A stretch of DNA of 64,000 bases from Secundilactobacillus mixtipabuli (GTDB lineage Bacteria > Bacillota > Bacilli > Lactobacillales > Lactobacillaceae): contig NZ_BCMF01000003.1 in the NCBI RefSeq assembly GCF_002217925.1, positions 186,001 to 250,000 of the forward strand, written 5' to 3'. Position 1 is the stretch's first letter, and each line of letters opens with the position of its first letter. This document shows positions 43,811 through 52,700 of this stretch, piece by piece. A program made the translations under genes and the position numbers. The notes below the pieces were generated by a model, which saw only the letters and a program-made list of their open reading frames with translations, did not search any database and was not told the origin of the DNA.

Positions 43811-45246
43811 AGCCGCACTCTCCTTTGAACCCAATTAGATAGCCATGTTAATAGGGTAATGACAATGAGGTAAATAATGGCAACAATTGTCCAAACTTTG
43901 AACCCTTCAAGGTTACGGGCGATGATAATCTTACCCGTTTGAGTTAATTCAATAATGCCAATAATCGATAGGATTGAGGTATCTTTCAAGGTAATGATGA
44001 ATTGGTTGATAAATGAAGGAATCATGATCCGAATCCCCTGAGGTAAGATAACGCGGCGCATGGCTTTTCCAAATGGCAAGCCTAAACTTCGAGCTGCTTC
44101 CATTTGACCATCATCAACGGCGTGGATACCACCTTTAACGAAGGCTGCGATGTAAGCTCCTTCGTTGAAGGTTAACGTCACGATACCGGCGATGAAGGCG
44201 GGGATTTTTTGCCCGGTTAAGCTTGGAATACCGGTATAAATGAACAGTGCCAGTACCAATAGCGGCAAGCCACGGAAAATGTAGATCAGTGTCGTAGAGA
44301 CACCGTTAAAGAACTTGCTTGGTACAACACCCATTAAACCTACGATGACCCCAAACAGGGTGGCGAAGAAAATGGCAACAATGGTCAGCCAAATGGTTTC
44401 TTCAAAACCGTTTAACAAAGCACCCTTATTTTGCTTTAGTAAGCCTAAGAATGTCCGGTCGGAAGTGGTATCTGAACTCCCTTTGGCACCCAGATAGTGT
44501 TTGGTAATACGTGCGTATTCACCGTTAGCTTTCAAGTCAGCTAAACCATTGTTAAACATGCGCAGCAACTTTTGGTTATGTCCTTTTTTAACGGCGAAAC
44601 CATAAGGACCGCTTAACGCAGGCTTGGTATAAATTTTTAATTTAGTGCCTTGCCGGATTGCGTATTTCATAACGGGCGAGTCTTCGAAACAGGCTGCAGA
44701 ATTGCCGGTGAGAACGTCTTGATACATATCATTTGATTCATCAAAGGTGACAATCTTAAAGCCGTATTTCTTGTGGATACTTTGCGCGTATTGAGCACCA
44801 GATGTTCCCGTTTTAACCGCTACACGTTTGCCGCGTAACTGACTAAGCTTGGTAATCTTGCCGTTTGGTTTGGCTGCCATTACCACGCCTGACATGAAGT
44901 ACGCCTTTGAAAAATCGAAAGTGGCTTCACGTTCTTTAGTGATCGACATCCCAGCGATGACACCATCCATTTGGCCGGATTGAACACCTTGCGTAGCAGC
45001 GTTGAAACTAGTTGGTTTAATGTTTACTTTAAATCCTTGATCCTTAGCAATAGCGTGTAGCAGATCAATATCAATACCCACATATTTGTTTTGGCTGTTG
45101 GCAAATTCAAATGGTGGAAAGGTGGAATCTGTCGCAATCTGGTAAGTGGTGGTGGCTTTTGCGGGAGCAGCCGTTAATTGTAAAGCCGTAAATAGTGCTA
45201 GTAAAGCAATCAAACTACTTAAAATCTTTATCCAGGGTCGTCTCAT
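43807..45246 (-). CDS. Amino acid ABC transporter, fused substrate-binding and permease protein (GlnPH-like)
   Basis: 479 aa. A signal helix ([22 protein letters not shown]) precedes one type-3 solute-binding domain (about 34-255, [52 protein letters not shown]). A His/MetI-type permease domain follows (about 270-475) with [34 protein letters not shown] (EAA-like loop) and several helices. Fusion is known in Gram-positive GlnP. ATG 45246 has AGGAGGACTAG upstream. Operon with the ATPase. Confidence 0.92.
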   Translation of the reverse strand: MRRPWIKILSSLIALLALFTALQLTAAPAKATTTYQIATDSTFPPFEFANSQNKYVGIDIDLLHAIAKDQGFKVNIKPTSFNAATQGVQSGQMDGVIAGMSITKEREATFDFSKAYFMSGVVMAAKPNGKITKLSQLRGKRVAVKTGTSGAQYAQSIHKKYGFKIVTFDESNDMYQDVLTGNSAACFEDSPVMKYAIRQGTKLKIYTKPALSGPYGFAVKKGHNQKLLRMFNNGLADLKANGEYARITKHYLGAKGSSDTTSDRTFLGLLKQNKGALLNGFEETIWLTIVAIFFATLFGVIVGLMGVVPSKFFNGVSTTLIYIFRGLPLLVLALFIYTGIPSLTGQKIPAFIAGIVTLTFNEGAYIAAFVKGGIHAVDDGQMEAARSLGLPFGKAMRRVILPQGIRIMIPSFINQFIITLKDTSILSIIGIIELTQTGKIIIARNLEGFKVWTIVAIIYLIVITLLTWLSNWVQRRVRL

Positions 45247-45762
45247 ACTAGTCCTCCTATTGTTATGTAATAAAATCTAACATATGATTATGAGAACAGC
45301 ATAACAGTAAAATAATAAAATGTTAAGGTGTTTTTGAAAAATAAATCAATTTATTCCGGAAAATAATTCATTATTTAAGTTAGGCATCAACTTATTTTTA
45401 AACAATTAAGCACTATTACAATAGTGCTTGTTGATTAATCAACATCAGTATTAATATGCCTAATTTCTATTAATATGCATTAATAGATGCTCATTCAAAT
45501 TGAATGCTAGGATGTAAATGGAAACGTTTTCTAATTTTTTCTCAAATTATCCTTATTTATTTTTAATATTGTCTTGATTCATTCGTAATCTATGTAATAA
45601 GAAATAACATTTGAATGGTGTGATTACAAAATGTGCGTGTCAAAGAGAGCTCGATAAGACCTGTTTGCAACCATATCTTAATTGTGCTTTAATTGAATTT
45701 TAATAGGACTTTTACGGCCCAAAAATAAACGATACATATTGTTTGACGAGGAGGAAATCGGT
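45247..45762. promoter_or_regulatory. Divergent regulatory region with a cre site
   Basis: 516-bp AT-rich spacer. ATGGAAACGTTTTCT at 45518-45532 matches the CcpA cre consensus WTGNAANCGNWNNCW at every position. AAGCACTATT/AATAGTGCTT forms a hairpin at about 45406-45427, and several ATTAATATGC repeats lie near 45450-45485. Which side CcpA controls is not clear: the site is about 270 bp from the transporter start and 230 bp from the aminotransferase. No small gene is seen. Confidence 0.6.
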
Positions 45763-46932
45763 TTGAAGTTTGAAGAATCAAAAGTATTGCAACATTTACC
45801 TAAACAGTTTTTTGCCAATTTAGTTGCGAAGGTCAACGCAAAAGCGGCGTCCGGTGCTGACGTGATCAATCTGGGGCAAGGTAACCCAGATCAGCCGACA
45901 CCCGAATTTATTGTGAAGGCCATGCAGGAAGCAACCGCTAATCCAGCTGATCATAAGTATTCGCTGTTTCGCGGGATGCCACGGTTAAAGCAAGCTGCCG
46001 CTGATTTCTACAAACGTGAATACGGTGTCGATCTTGATCCTGAGAAAGAAGTTGCCATTCTCGGGGGCTCTAAAATCGGTTTGGTTGAATTGCCATTTGC
46101 GTTATTAAACCCTGGCGACACGATGTTGCTGCCTGACCCAGGTTATCCGGACTACCTTTCAGGTGTTGCTTTGGCCCAGGTGAAGCTTGAACTGATGTCA
46201 TTATCCGCAGATAAGCAGTATTTACCTGATTATCAGCAGCTGGACCCTAAGGTTGTAGAACAGGCCAAACTCATGTACCTTAACTATCCCAATAACCCAA
46301 CTGGTGCTGTTGCAACACCAGAATTCTATGAAAAAACAGTTCAGTTTGCTAAAGAACATCATATCGGTGTGGTTCAAGACTTTGCGTATGGTGCGATTGG
46401 TTTTGACGGTAAACGGCCTGTCAGCTTCCTGCAGACGCCGGGAGCAAAAGAGGTGGGGATCGAAACTTATACCCTCTCTAAGTCGTATAACATGGCTGGC
46501 TGGCGGGTTGGCTTTGCCGTTGGTAACGAAGATATGATTGAAGCTATTAATCTGATTCAAGACCATCTGTTTGTCTCGCTATTTCCAGCTATTCAGGATG
46601 CGGCAGTCGCTGCGCTGGACAGTGACCAGTCTTCCGTTAAATCGTTAGTGGCACTGTACCAAAAGCGGCGTGATGATTTTTACGCTGCTGCTCGTAAAAT
46701 TGGCTGGGAACCTTATCCATCAGGCGGTGCTTTTTATGCGTGGATGCCAGTTCCAAAGGGTTACACCAGTGAAGAATTTGCTGACTTACTCTTGGACAAG
46801 GCGGCTGTAGCGGTAGCACCCGGTACTGGTTTTGGTAAGAGCGGTGAAGGCTACGTTCGTGTTGGCCTACTGATCGATGAACCTAAGTTCACTGAAGCGT
46901 GTGAGCGGATCGGTAAGTTGGGCTTGTTTTAA
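45763..46932 (+). CDS. Pyridoxal-phosphate aminotransferase, class I/II
   Basis: 389-aa cytosolic enzyme. It has INLGQGNPDQPTPEF at the N-terminus, the PNNPTGA substrate loop (about 185), and PLP Lys240 in YTLSKSYNMAGWRVGF. The C-terminal Arg in GYVRVGLL binds the substrate carboxylate. It looks like the LL-DAP/PatA/MtnE-type branch; the true amino donor and acceptor are not known. TTG 45763 is chosen because GAGGAGGAA at 45748-45756 is correctly spaced; the earlier TTG at 45739 lies before it. Possible cre control. Confidence 0.87.
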   Translation: MKFEESKVLQHLPKQFFANLVAKVNAKAASGADVINLGQGNPDQPTPEFIVKAMQEATANPADHKYSLFRGMPRLKQAAADFYKREYGVDLDPEKEVAILGGSKIGLVELPFALLNPGDTMLLPDPGYPDYLSGVALAQVKLELMSLSADKQYLPDYQQLDPKVVEQAKLMYLNYPNNPTGAVATPEFYEKTVQFAKEHHIGVVQDFAYGAIGFDGKRPVSFLQTPGAKEVGIETYTLSKSYNMAGWRVGFAVGNEDMIEAINLIQDHLFVSLFPAIQDAAVAALDSDQSSVKSLVALYQKRRDDFYAAARKIGWEPYPSGGAFYAWMPVPKGYTSEEFADLLLDKAAVAVAPGTGFGKSGEGYVRVGLLIDEPKFTEACERIGKLGLF

Positions 46933-46936
46933 AGAG

Positions 46937-47006
46937 AGTGTAAGATAAAGAAATGGTGTCCCAGATGGTTTTCCTGGGGCACCGTTTCTTTATCTTATAG
47001 GGCAGG
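46937..47006 (+). terminator. Terminator/nested palindrome after aminotransferase gene
   Basis: A 23-bp stem (46941-46963 with 46975-46997, two G-U positions) is flanked by AGTGTAAG (46937-46944) and CTTATAGGGCAGG (46994-47006). Those flanks are shared with the elements at 0.18 and 56.75 kb. Confidence 0.8.
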
Positions 47007-47091
47007 GGCGTGCCGAGTAGCACACGTTTAATCTAGATAGGATGAACGAGCTAGTCTGTTGCTGAGTATGCTATTCAACGCAGAATGGCAC

Positions 47092-47147
47092 AAAAAAAGA
47101 CGGTGCCCTCAGCCATCACCGTGACTAGTAGGGACACCGTACTTTTT
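47092..47147 (-). terminator. Terminator of the hydratase gene
   Basis: AAAAAAA-CGGTGCCCT pairs with AGGGACACCG-ACTTTTT; runs on both sides allow either direction. Confidence 0.8.
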
Positions 47148-47202
47148 GCAACAAACTAATTGTTCTCAATAACACTATAGTATAGTAGCTTTTTTGGATT
47201 TT

Positions 47203-48018
47203 TTACCGATCAACGTGTAGTAGAACGGCGCCCATTCCCTTGTCAAACGTCGCTTTCCAGTCACCCTTAGTCAGTGATTCTGGGAGTAGGAACGTACCGC
47301 TTGAAACCCGTTGGCCAGCTCTTAGTGGCATGCCTTGTTCGTCAAGCTTCTTAACTAGCCACTGCAATGAGTTGAGTGGGTTGCCAAGAACTTCTGAAGC
47401 TTGGCCGTCTTTGAGCTTCTTGCCATCATGGAATAATTCACACGTCACGTTAGCGAGATCTTCTGGTTTATCGAATAGTTTGTCGGCATCGTTTTCTTCA
47501 CCGAAGACAACGTAACCGCCAACAGCGGCGTCCGCCATTACCATGTACTTGGATAGACTTGGGAACCAGTCACTGAACCGTGAATCGGGAACTTCAACGG
47601 CAGGGGCAACGGTTGTTTTATGGAAAAGGTCTTCAAGTGAATCATTAGCTGACAAATCCTCTTTGGCCGTAAACATCATTTCAACTTCGGCCAATGGATC
47701 CATCACGTCGTTTGCATTGACCGTATGAGGTGATTTAACAAAGTGACTCTTAACTTGAGCGCCATATAGTGGGCTGTCTGAGTCGAACATGTCTTGGGTC
47801 TGCTTGCTGGTTAGCGAAACTTTGTAGCCGCCAACAGCTTCCTTTTTGTCTTCAGTTAACTGACGCTGAACACGGTAGGCTGCGTCTTCGCTTTCAGCGT
47901 AACCTGCGTAATCAGCTTCTTTCAGTGGCTGACGAGTTGTGTAGGCGTGGTATAGATCCTGTGCTAACTTAGCTTCTTTTTCTGATAAAGTTTGTTTGCT
48001 TAATAATTGTTCACTCAT
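47203..48018 (-). CDS. 2-keto-4-pentenoate hydratase-like protein (FAH superfamily)
   Basis: 271-aa cytosolic protein. It resembles MhpD/HpaH hydratases: an N-terminal helical part (AYTTRQPLKEADYAGYAESEDAAYRVQRQL), VGGYKVSLTSKQTQDMF, the metal site in DPLAEVEMMF (two acidic residues), PAVEVPDSRF, and C-terminal SGTFLLPESLTKGDW. These enzymes add water to 2-hydroxydienoates; there is no aromatic-degradation cluster here, so its true substrate is uncertain. ATG 48018 follows GGAGGTC; the upstream TTG overlaps that ribosome site. It is controlled by a T-box leader about 320 bp upstream. Confidence 0.78.
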   Translation of the reverse strand: MSEQLLSKQTLSEKEAKLAQDLYHAYTTRQPLKEADYAGYAESEDAAYRVQRQLTEDKKEAVGGYKVSLTSKQTQDMFDSDSPLYGAQVKSHFVKSPHTVNANDVMDPLAEVEMMFTAKEDLSANDSLEDLFHKTTVAPAVEVPDSRFSDWFPSLSKYMVMADAAVGGYVVFGEENDADKLFDKPEDLANVTCELFHDGKKLKDGQASEVLGNPLNSLQWLVKKLDEQGMPLRAGQRVSSGTFLLPESLTKGDWKATFDKGMGAVLLHVDR

Positions 48019-48039
48019 GGGCGAGACCTCCAAAATTAT

Positions 48040-48180
48040 GTTTGATATGTGATATAAGTTAAAACTATGTGCTGATACAATATGTGATGATGCTATATGC
48101 TGACACGATATGTTGTGGAACTATGTGAACTTCATTTGGTACGATATGTGTTGAGAAATCTATTAATACTTATGTGTGAC
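48040..48180. repeat. Degenerate TATGTG repeat cluster in the T-box leader
   Basis: About eight copies of (A/C)TATGTG or variants, 12-24 bp apart, lie between 48042 and 48177 (for example at 48066, 48081, 48122, 48145 and 48172), with TGCTGA.AC between some copies. No open frame with coding character runs through it. Function unknown. Confidence 0.55.
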
Positions 48181-48294
48181 CCGCCCTAAATTGGTGGGTT
48201 CAATGAGAAATTGCACTTCATTCGCGCTTAAAAAAGAAATTATGTGTTGAATCTGAATGTCGCTATCATCTGAGCTCTTAATGCCAACTTCCAA
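48163..48294 (-). CDS. Possible small protein (43 aa) between T-box and hydratase gene
   Basis: TTG at 48294 to TAA at 48163-48165. AAGGTGG and TGAGGA lie just upstream of the TTG. The product runs MEVGIKSSDDSDIQIQHIIS to EPTNLGRVTHKY, an acidic, amphipathic sequence without low complexity. It lies directly after the T-box terminator in the same transcript. No family is recognised. It could be a real co-regulated small gene or a remnant of a larger one. Confidence 0.45.
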   Translation of the reverse strand: MEVGIKSSDDSDIQIQHIISFLSANEVQFLIEPTNLGRVTHKY

Positions 48295-48339
48295 TTGTCC
48301 TCACCACCTTAAATGTCTGTTTTTTAAATTCAGGAAACG

Positions 48340-48625
48340 AAAAAGCGTCCTTGATCGCAATCTGGTTGCGATTAAGGACGCTTTCACGTGGTACCACCTT
48401 AGTTTATAATCTCATTACTGAAATTACCTCTCACGTACGGCATTGCTGCGATACGTTTGGCACGATAATGGGTGCACCCATTGTGTTCTACTACGGCCTA
48501 GCCGATTCGGCACACAGCTCGGAGATGATCATCGCGTCCATTCGTCATTGCCTTTCACCGACCGGCAACTCTCTATATCCGACATGGAGTAAATGTTTCT
48601 CGTCAACGCCTTTCATCTGAATTTA
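48340..48625 (-). ncRNA. T-box leader of the hydratase transcript
   Basis: On the minus strand, AGAGAG starts Stem I near 48558. The T-box AAGGTGGTACCACG lies at 48400-48387. The terminator AAAGCGTCCTTAATCGCAA...GGACGCTTTTTC ends near 48340. At the element shared with the other T-boxes (CTCCGAGC), the likely specifier is ATC at 48539-48537, i.e. Ile (inference). Promoter TTGACA (48666-48661), 17 bp, TAGATT (48643-48638). Confidence 0.9.
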
Positions 48626-48637
48626 ATGATTGCCATT

Positions 48638-48666
48638 AATCTACACCCAGATTTTGAGGTTGTCAA
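48638..48666 (-). promoter_or_regulatory. Promoter of the hydratase T-box transcript
   Basis: TTGACA and TAGATT on the minus strand, separated by exactly 17 bp, directly upstream of the T-box leader. Confidence 0.8.
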
Positions 48667-48856
48667 CACAAAAATGTGAAAAAGATTAAAGGAATTCTCT
48701 GAAAGCCACTTGACTCTCATGATTAAGCCAAGTTAAATTTGACACAACAATCTTGATATCCGATTAATCACCACCTATTGGTCAATATGGTATACTTTGT
48801 ACACATTCAGAAATCAAGCAAATAAACTAAATAATCAATGAAGCGGGGATAAAACT

Positions 48857-50365
48857 GTGAAACTATCAAAATTTCTTTTTGGAACAACGATTGGGTTAGC
48901 TGCAGGTTTACTAACCCTTTACTATAAACAAGATCAAACTGTTCACGCACCAGCCAAAAAAGCCAACACTAAGATTTTTGACGATTTTTCTGCCGTGGAT
49001 CTCGGTGAATTTACGGATCATTTAACGCTGGCTGCTGCTGATCCAGCGGCGTTAGTCCTTGAACAAAATGAAGATGAATATGTGAGTGAGGGGAGTCTGA
49101 CAACGCCCGCCTTTGAGCTACCGCAATTTAAACAGCTGGTGGCGTCATGGAACGCATTGACGCCCGATGGCACAGCTGTTCAAGTCGAAGCACGGATAAA
49201 TCAGGCTGGCCGATGGTCTGCTTGGCACAGTTGGGGCAAATGGTCGACGAAGGCCTTAAGCGGCAGTGTCAAACATGATCGGCAGGATTCGCTGGCTGGA
49301 ATTGATACGGATACCTTAACGGTTAAAGCCGGCGTGGGTGACAAAGCGCAATTGCGCGTTCACTTGTATACGGATAACCCGCAGCAGACACCGGTTTTAA
49401 AATTAGTGGCTGCCAGTGTTAAACCACTCCATCAAGACTTAATGGTGGATTCACACGAAGTAACGGTTGATAAGGTCGTTGCCACGCCCGCTTATTCACA
49501 GGAGATTCGTGATCCTAAACTGGCACCTGGTATCTGCAGTCCAACAACGGTTTCGATGGCTATTAACCGGCAAAATGCGGATATTTTGCCTGAAGAATTA
49601 GCACTGCACAACTTGGATACGACCTATAACGGTTTTGGCAACTGGTCATTCAGTACCGCTGCTGCCGGGAGTATGGGTTACCGGTCTTACACGGCTTATA
49701 CCAATATTGACGGCTTGCGTCGGCAAATTGCGGCCGGTTATCCCGTTGGCGTTAGCGTTCAGTATACGAATAATCCTGATAATGGTGAATTACCTTACGT
49801 TGAAAATGCGACTGGTGACACGACTGGCCACTTACTGCTGGTGACGGGATTTACAAAGTTAAACGGGATTGATTACGTTGCTGTTAATGATTCATATGCA
49901 GACAGTGATGCTGATGCAAAGCGACTATACCGATTAGACCAGTTTAGTGAGGCCTGGCATTCTCGCATTGCTTATATCATCGGTGCTAATTACCGCGGTT
50001 ATGAACGGTTGATGCAGCCTAACCGGGAATCAGCTGAGTTGACGGCCAGTGACGAACAGACAGCCTTCACGTTAAGAGTCGCTGGTGAAACGATTTCGCT
50101 GACACCGCAAATGATCCACCAGACAGATCCAGTGGATTCAAAAGCAACTACCATTGCCTACACCTTGGATGATGGTGGTCAGTTTGAAACGACGGCGCAA
50201 CAGCATTTTGACTATGCAGATGTTGATGATGAAGGCCGAATTAAACTGAATTTGGCTGAAATCAAACAAGCCCATCCAAATGCAAATACACTGACCATCT
50301 ACGTTGTCAGAATGGTGGCACCAACCTTAGTGGCAACCATTCTGTTGACCGATCAAGATGCCTGA
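48857..50365 (+). CDS. C39-like papain-fold peptidase with N-terminal membrane anchor
   Basis: 502-aa exported protein. One N-terminal membrane helix (about 5-23, no clear cleavage site) anchors or secretes it. A beta-rich part (about 60-210) comes first, then a Peptidase_C39_2-like domain with Cys227 in APGICSPTTVSMAI, His in DTTGHLLLVTGF and Asp/Asn in YVAVNDSYAD. A C-terminal beta domain (about 395-500) follows. It probably cleaves peptides or cell-wall cross-links outside the cell. GTG 48857 has GCGGGGA upstream. The downstream amidase gene overlaps it by 8 bp. Confidence 0.83.
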   Translation: MKLSKFLFGTTIGLAAGLLTLYYKQDQTVHAPAKKANTKIFDDFSAVDLGEFTDHLTLAAADPAALVLEQNEDEYVSEGSLTTPAFELPQFKQLVASWNALTPDGTAVQVEARINQAGRWSAWHSWGKWSTKALSGSVKHDRQDSLAGIDTDTLTVKAGVGDKAQLRVHLYTDNPQQTPVLKLVAASVKPLHQDLMVDSHEVTVDKVVATPAYSQEIRDPKLAPGICSPTTVSMAINRQNADILPEELALHNLDTTYNGFGNWSFSTAAAGSMGYRSYTAYTNIDGLRRQIAAGYPVGVSVQYTNNPDNGELPYVENATGDTTGHLLLVTGFTKLNGIDYVAVNDSYADSDADAKRLYRLDQFSEAWHSRIAYIIGANYRGYERLMQPNRESAELTASDEQTAFTLRVAGETISLTPQMIHQTDPVDSKATTIAYTLDDGGQFETTAQQHFDYADVDDEGRIKLNLAEIKQAHPNANTLTIYVVRMVAPTLVATILLTDQDA

Positions 50366-51314
50366 CTTTAAACCAGCTTTACCACAGAATTATACGCTTG
50401 CCAACCGTCCACGTGATGTTAGGCTACGTTACATCGTGATTCATGCTACGGAGTTAAATTACACAGAGACGATTACCCGCTTTCAAAGTCCTCATCAGGT
50501 CAGCGCCCACGTGGTGATTCGGCAACAAGATGGTCACCGAGTCACAATGGTTGAGCCACAAAACGTGGCTTGGCATGCCGGTAATTGGGATATTAATTGC
50601 CGGTCGTTAGGCATTGAACAGGAAGCTTACGTGGCTGAGGCGACAAGCTTTTCTGATCCCATGATGGCTACGCTTGCTGATCAGATTTTGGAGTGGTCAG
50701 ATTGCTTCCAGATTCCGCTAGACCGAGCGCATATCCTCGGCCATGATAATGTGGTCGCACCAACGCCAGAAGCTGAAGGCCGGATGCACCAGGATCCGGG
50801 CTGGTATTTTGACTGGGCAGCCTTATTTGCAAAATTAGGGGTAACGCCAGAATTGGCTTTGCCGATTGTGGTTGGCCAGGGGCTTCGAGTAACAGCCCGA
50901 TACGTTAATTTATACCAAGAGCCAACTGCTAACAGCGCGGTTATTGGTCATCAGGATAAGCCATTCACCTATCGTGCCAGTTATGGTCAGACCTTTGTGT
51001 GTGTTGCCAAAGTAAGCAACTGGGTAGCCATTAATTTTAGTGGCCACCGTGCTTGGCTGAATCAACAAGACGCTGCTGGCGTACAGCGGCCAATCTACAC
51101 GGTTGGTACGGAACCGGTGCCGCTGTATGGAATGACTCAGCCGGCTGCCCGGCCAATCGGCGAACTGAAACCGGGTGAGCAATACGTCATTTCTGACGAG
51201 CTGGCAGGCCTGCAGAGTACTGAAGCAGCGGGTCAGTTACGTGCCCGTCAGACGGATGATCGGTTTTACCAAATCTGGTACGGCCACAGGATGGGGTACG
51301 TGAAGCGAAATTAA
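50358..51314 (+). CDS. N-acetylmuramoyl-L-alanine amidase (Amidase_2 type)
   Basis: 318 aa. The Amidase_2 domain (about 20-150) carries zinc ligands in YIVIHATEL (His29), NVAWHAGNWD and RMHQDPGWY. The C-terminal half (about 170-317) holds two SH3-like beta repeats, e.g. RVTARYVNLYQEPTANSAVIG. It cuts the amide bond between muramic acid and the stem peptide. There is no signal peptide, unlike most such enzymes. ATG 50358 lies within the end of the C39 gene, so translation is coupled. The pair may work together in wall-fragment processing (inference). Confidence 0.87.
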   Translation: MPDFKPALPQNYTLANRPRDVRLRYIVIHATELNYTETITRFQSPHQVSAHVVIRQQDGHRVTMVEPQNVAWHAGNWDINCRSLGIEQEAYVAEATSFSDPMMATLADQILEWSDCFQIPLDRAHILGHDNVVAPTPEAEGRMHQDPGWYFDWAALFAKLGVTPELALPIVVGQGLRVTARYVNLYQEPTANSAVIGHQDKPFTYRASYGQTFVCVAKVSNWVAINFSGHRAWLNQQDAAGVQRPIYTVGTEPVPLYGMTQPAARPIGELKPGEQYVISDELAGLQSTEAAGQLRARQTDDRFYQIWYGHRMGYVKRN

Positions 51315-51391
51315 AAAATTTTGCTGTTGGTTTGTTGCTGATGTGACAAGGGATTTCATCATTCCAGATTAAGATAAAATTAAAAAAAGAT

Positions 51392-51420
51392 TTGACATTT
51401 ATGGCAAAGAACCCTAAATT
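51392..51420 (+). promoter_or_regulatory. Promoter of third T-box leader
   Basis: TTGACA at 51392-51397, 17-bp spacer, TAAATT at 51415-51420. Confidence 0.78.
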
Positions 51421-51474
51421 GGAAATCGTTGAAAGCAATTAACGCAAATTAAATCATAAACGCGATGACAAGAA

Positions 51475-51724
51475 TTATCGTAACCGTGATCAAACAGAGA
51501 GCCTCCGGTGGGTGGAATGGAGACGTGAGTGTGGCTATGACTATCATCTTCGAGCGGCCGGGGCCAAGTTAAAACTGAGTCTAGGCTGGGGAGACGCCCA
51601 TTAAAGCGCCAGTCTATCGCTATTGTTAGCCGTAGACTTGAGGTTCAGCGTGTGAACGTTGAACGATAATAGGTGGTACAGCGGAAACGCCCTATAGAGA
51701 CTTGTTCTCTGTAGGGCGTTTTTA
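51475..51724 (+). ncRNA. T-box leader of the iminopeptidase-OppA operon
   Basis: AGAGAG at about 51515 opens Stem I. T-box AGGTGGTACAGCGG lies at about 51671-51684. Terminator AAACGCCCTATAGAGA to TCTCTGTAGGGCGTTTTT ends at 51724. Aligned at CTTCGAGC, the likely specifier is ATC at 51543-51545 (Ile; inference). It would raise peptide uptake and hydrolysis when the matching tRNA is uncharged. Confidence 0.88.
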
Positions 51725-51761
51725 TTGTTTTTAACTAATCCATATTTTTGAGGTGAGTGAG

Positions 51762-52700
51762 ATGCATCAAGGGAGTCGAATCGTAACGTTGGATAATGGC
51801 TTCCACTTGTTTACCCGCACGGTTGGCCAGGGGGATGTCAACTTGCTGTGCGTGCATGGCGGGCCAGGTGGGACACACGAGGAGTTTGAGAATTTTGCGG
51901 AACACTTAAAGGATCATCACGTCCGGGTGTCAATGTATGATCAGCTGGGATCGTTTTATTCGGATCAGCCGGATTATACCTTGCCTGAGAATCGTAAATA
52001 CCTGACGATTGATTATTATTTGTCGGAATTAGAGGAGGTCAGAAAAAAGCTTGGCTTAGATCACTTTTACTTATTGGGCCATTCATGGGGCGGCTTGTTA
52101 GCACAGGAATACGCCCTGCATTATCCGGAACATCTTCAGGGATTGGTCATTATGAGTATGATCGATAATCTTGATGAATACATAGACAACGTCAATCGCG
52201 AGCGGGAAGAAACCTTATCGAAGCGAGATGTACGCTACATGAAGGAGGTTGAAGCGGAACAACGCTTTGACGATCCAAAATACCGTGAACTGGTGGACGT
52301 GCTAAACCGTCACTTTGCCATGAGACACCCTGAAAACGGGTTCCAACATAACGTATCAACCATGGCAACACCGGTTTACAACTATTTCCAAGGTGACAAT
52401 GAGTTCGTGATGGTGGGTAAGTTGACCGAATGGGATCGCCGGGCAGACACACATAAGATTAAAACACCGACGCTACTTACCTTTGGCGACCACGACACGA
52501 TGCCGCTGGACGCAGCTGAACGGATGCACCGCGAAATGCCTAATTCGCGGTTAGTCTACACGCCAGATGGCGGTCATTGTCACAGCACCGATAATCCCAA
52601 GGCCTTTTTCCACACACTAGGCGAATTTTTAGATGATGTGTCATCACATAGATTTAAATTAAAACAAGCAGTAGGGGGACATACATATGAAGAAAAATAA
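51762..52700 (+). CDS. Proline iminopeptidase-like alpha/beta hydrolase (PepI family)
   Basis: 312-aa cytosolic serine peptidase. It has the HGGPGG oxyanion loop (LLCVHGGPGGTHEEF), nucleophile Ser108 in GHSWGGLL, Asp in FGDHDTM and His in GGHCHSTDN near the C-terminus. It removes N-terminal Pro or other residues from small peptides. ATG 51762 follows GAGGTGAG; the GTG at 51753 is part of that site. It overlaps the next gene by 14 bp, and both are under the T-box, linking peptide import with cleavage. Confidence 0.9.
   Translation: MHQGSRIVTLDNGFHLFTRTVGQGDVNLLCVHGGPGGTHEEFENFAEHLKDHHVRVSMYDQLGSFYSDQPDYTLPENRKYLTIDYYLSELEEVRKKLGLDHFYLLGHSWGGLLAQEYALHYPEHLQGLVIMSMIDNLDEYIDNVNREREETLSKRDVRYMKEVEAEQRFDDPKYRELVDVLNRHFAMRHPENGFQHNVSTMATPVYNYFQGDNEFVMVGKLTEWDRRADTHKIKTPTLLTFGDHDTMPLDAAERMHREMPNSRLVYTPDGGHCHSTDNPKAFFHTLGEFLDDVSSHRFKLKQAVGGHTYEEK

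Noticed and set aside
48351-48620. Plus-strand 89-codon open frame
   Set aside because: It is the complement of a clear T-box leader and has no ribosome site.
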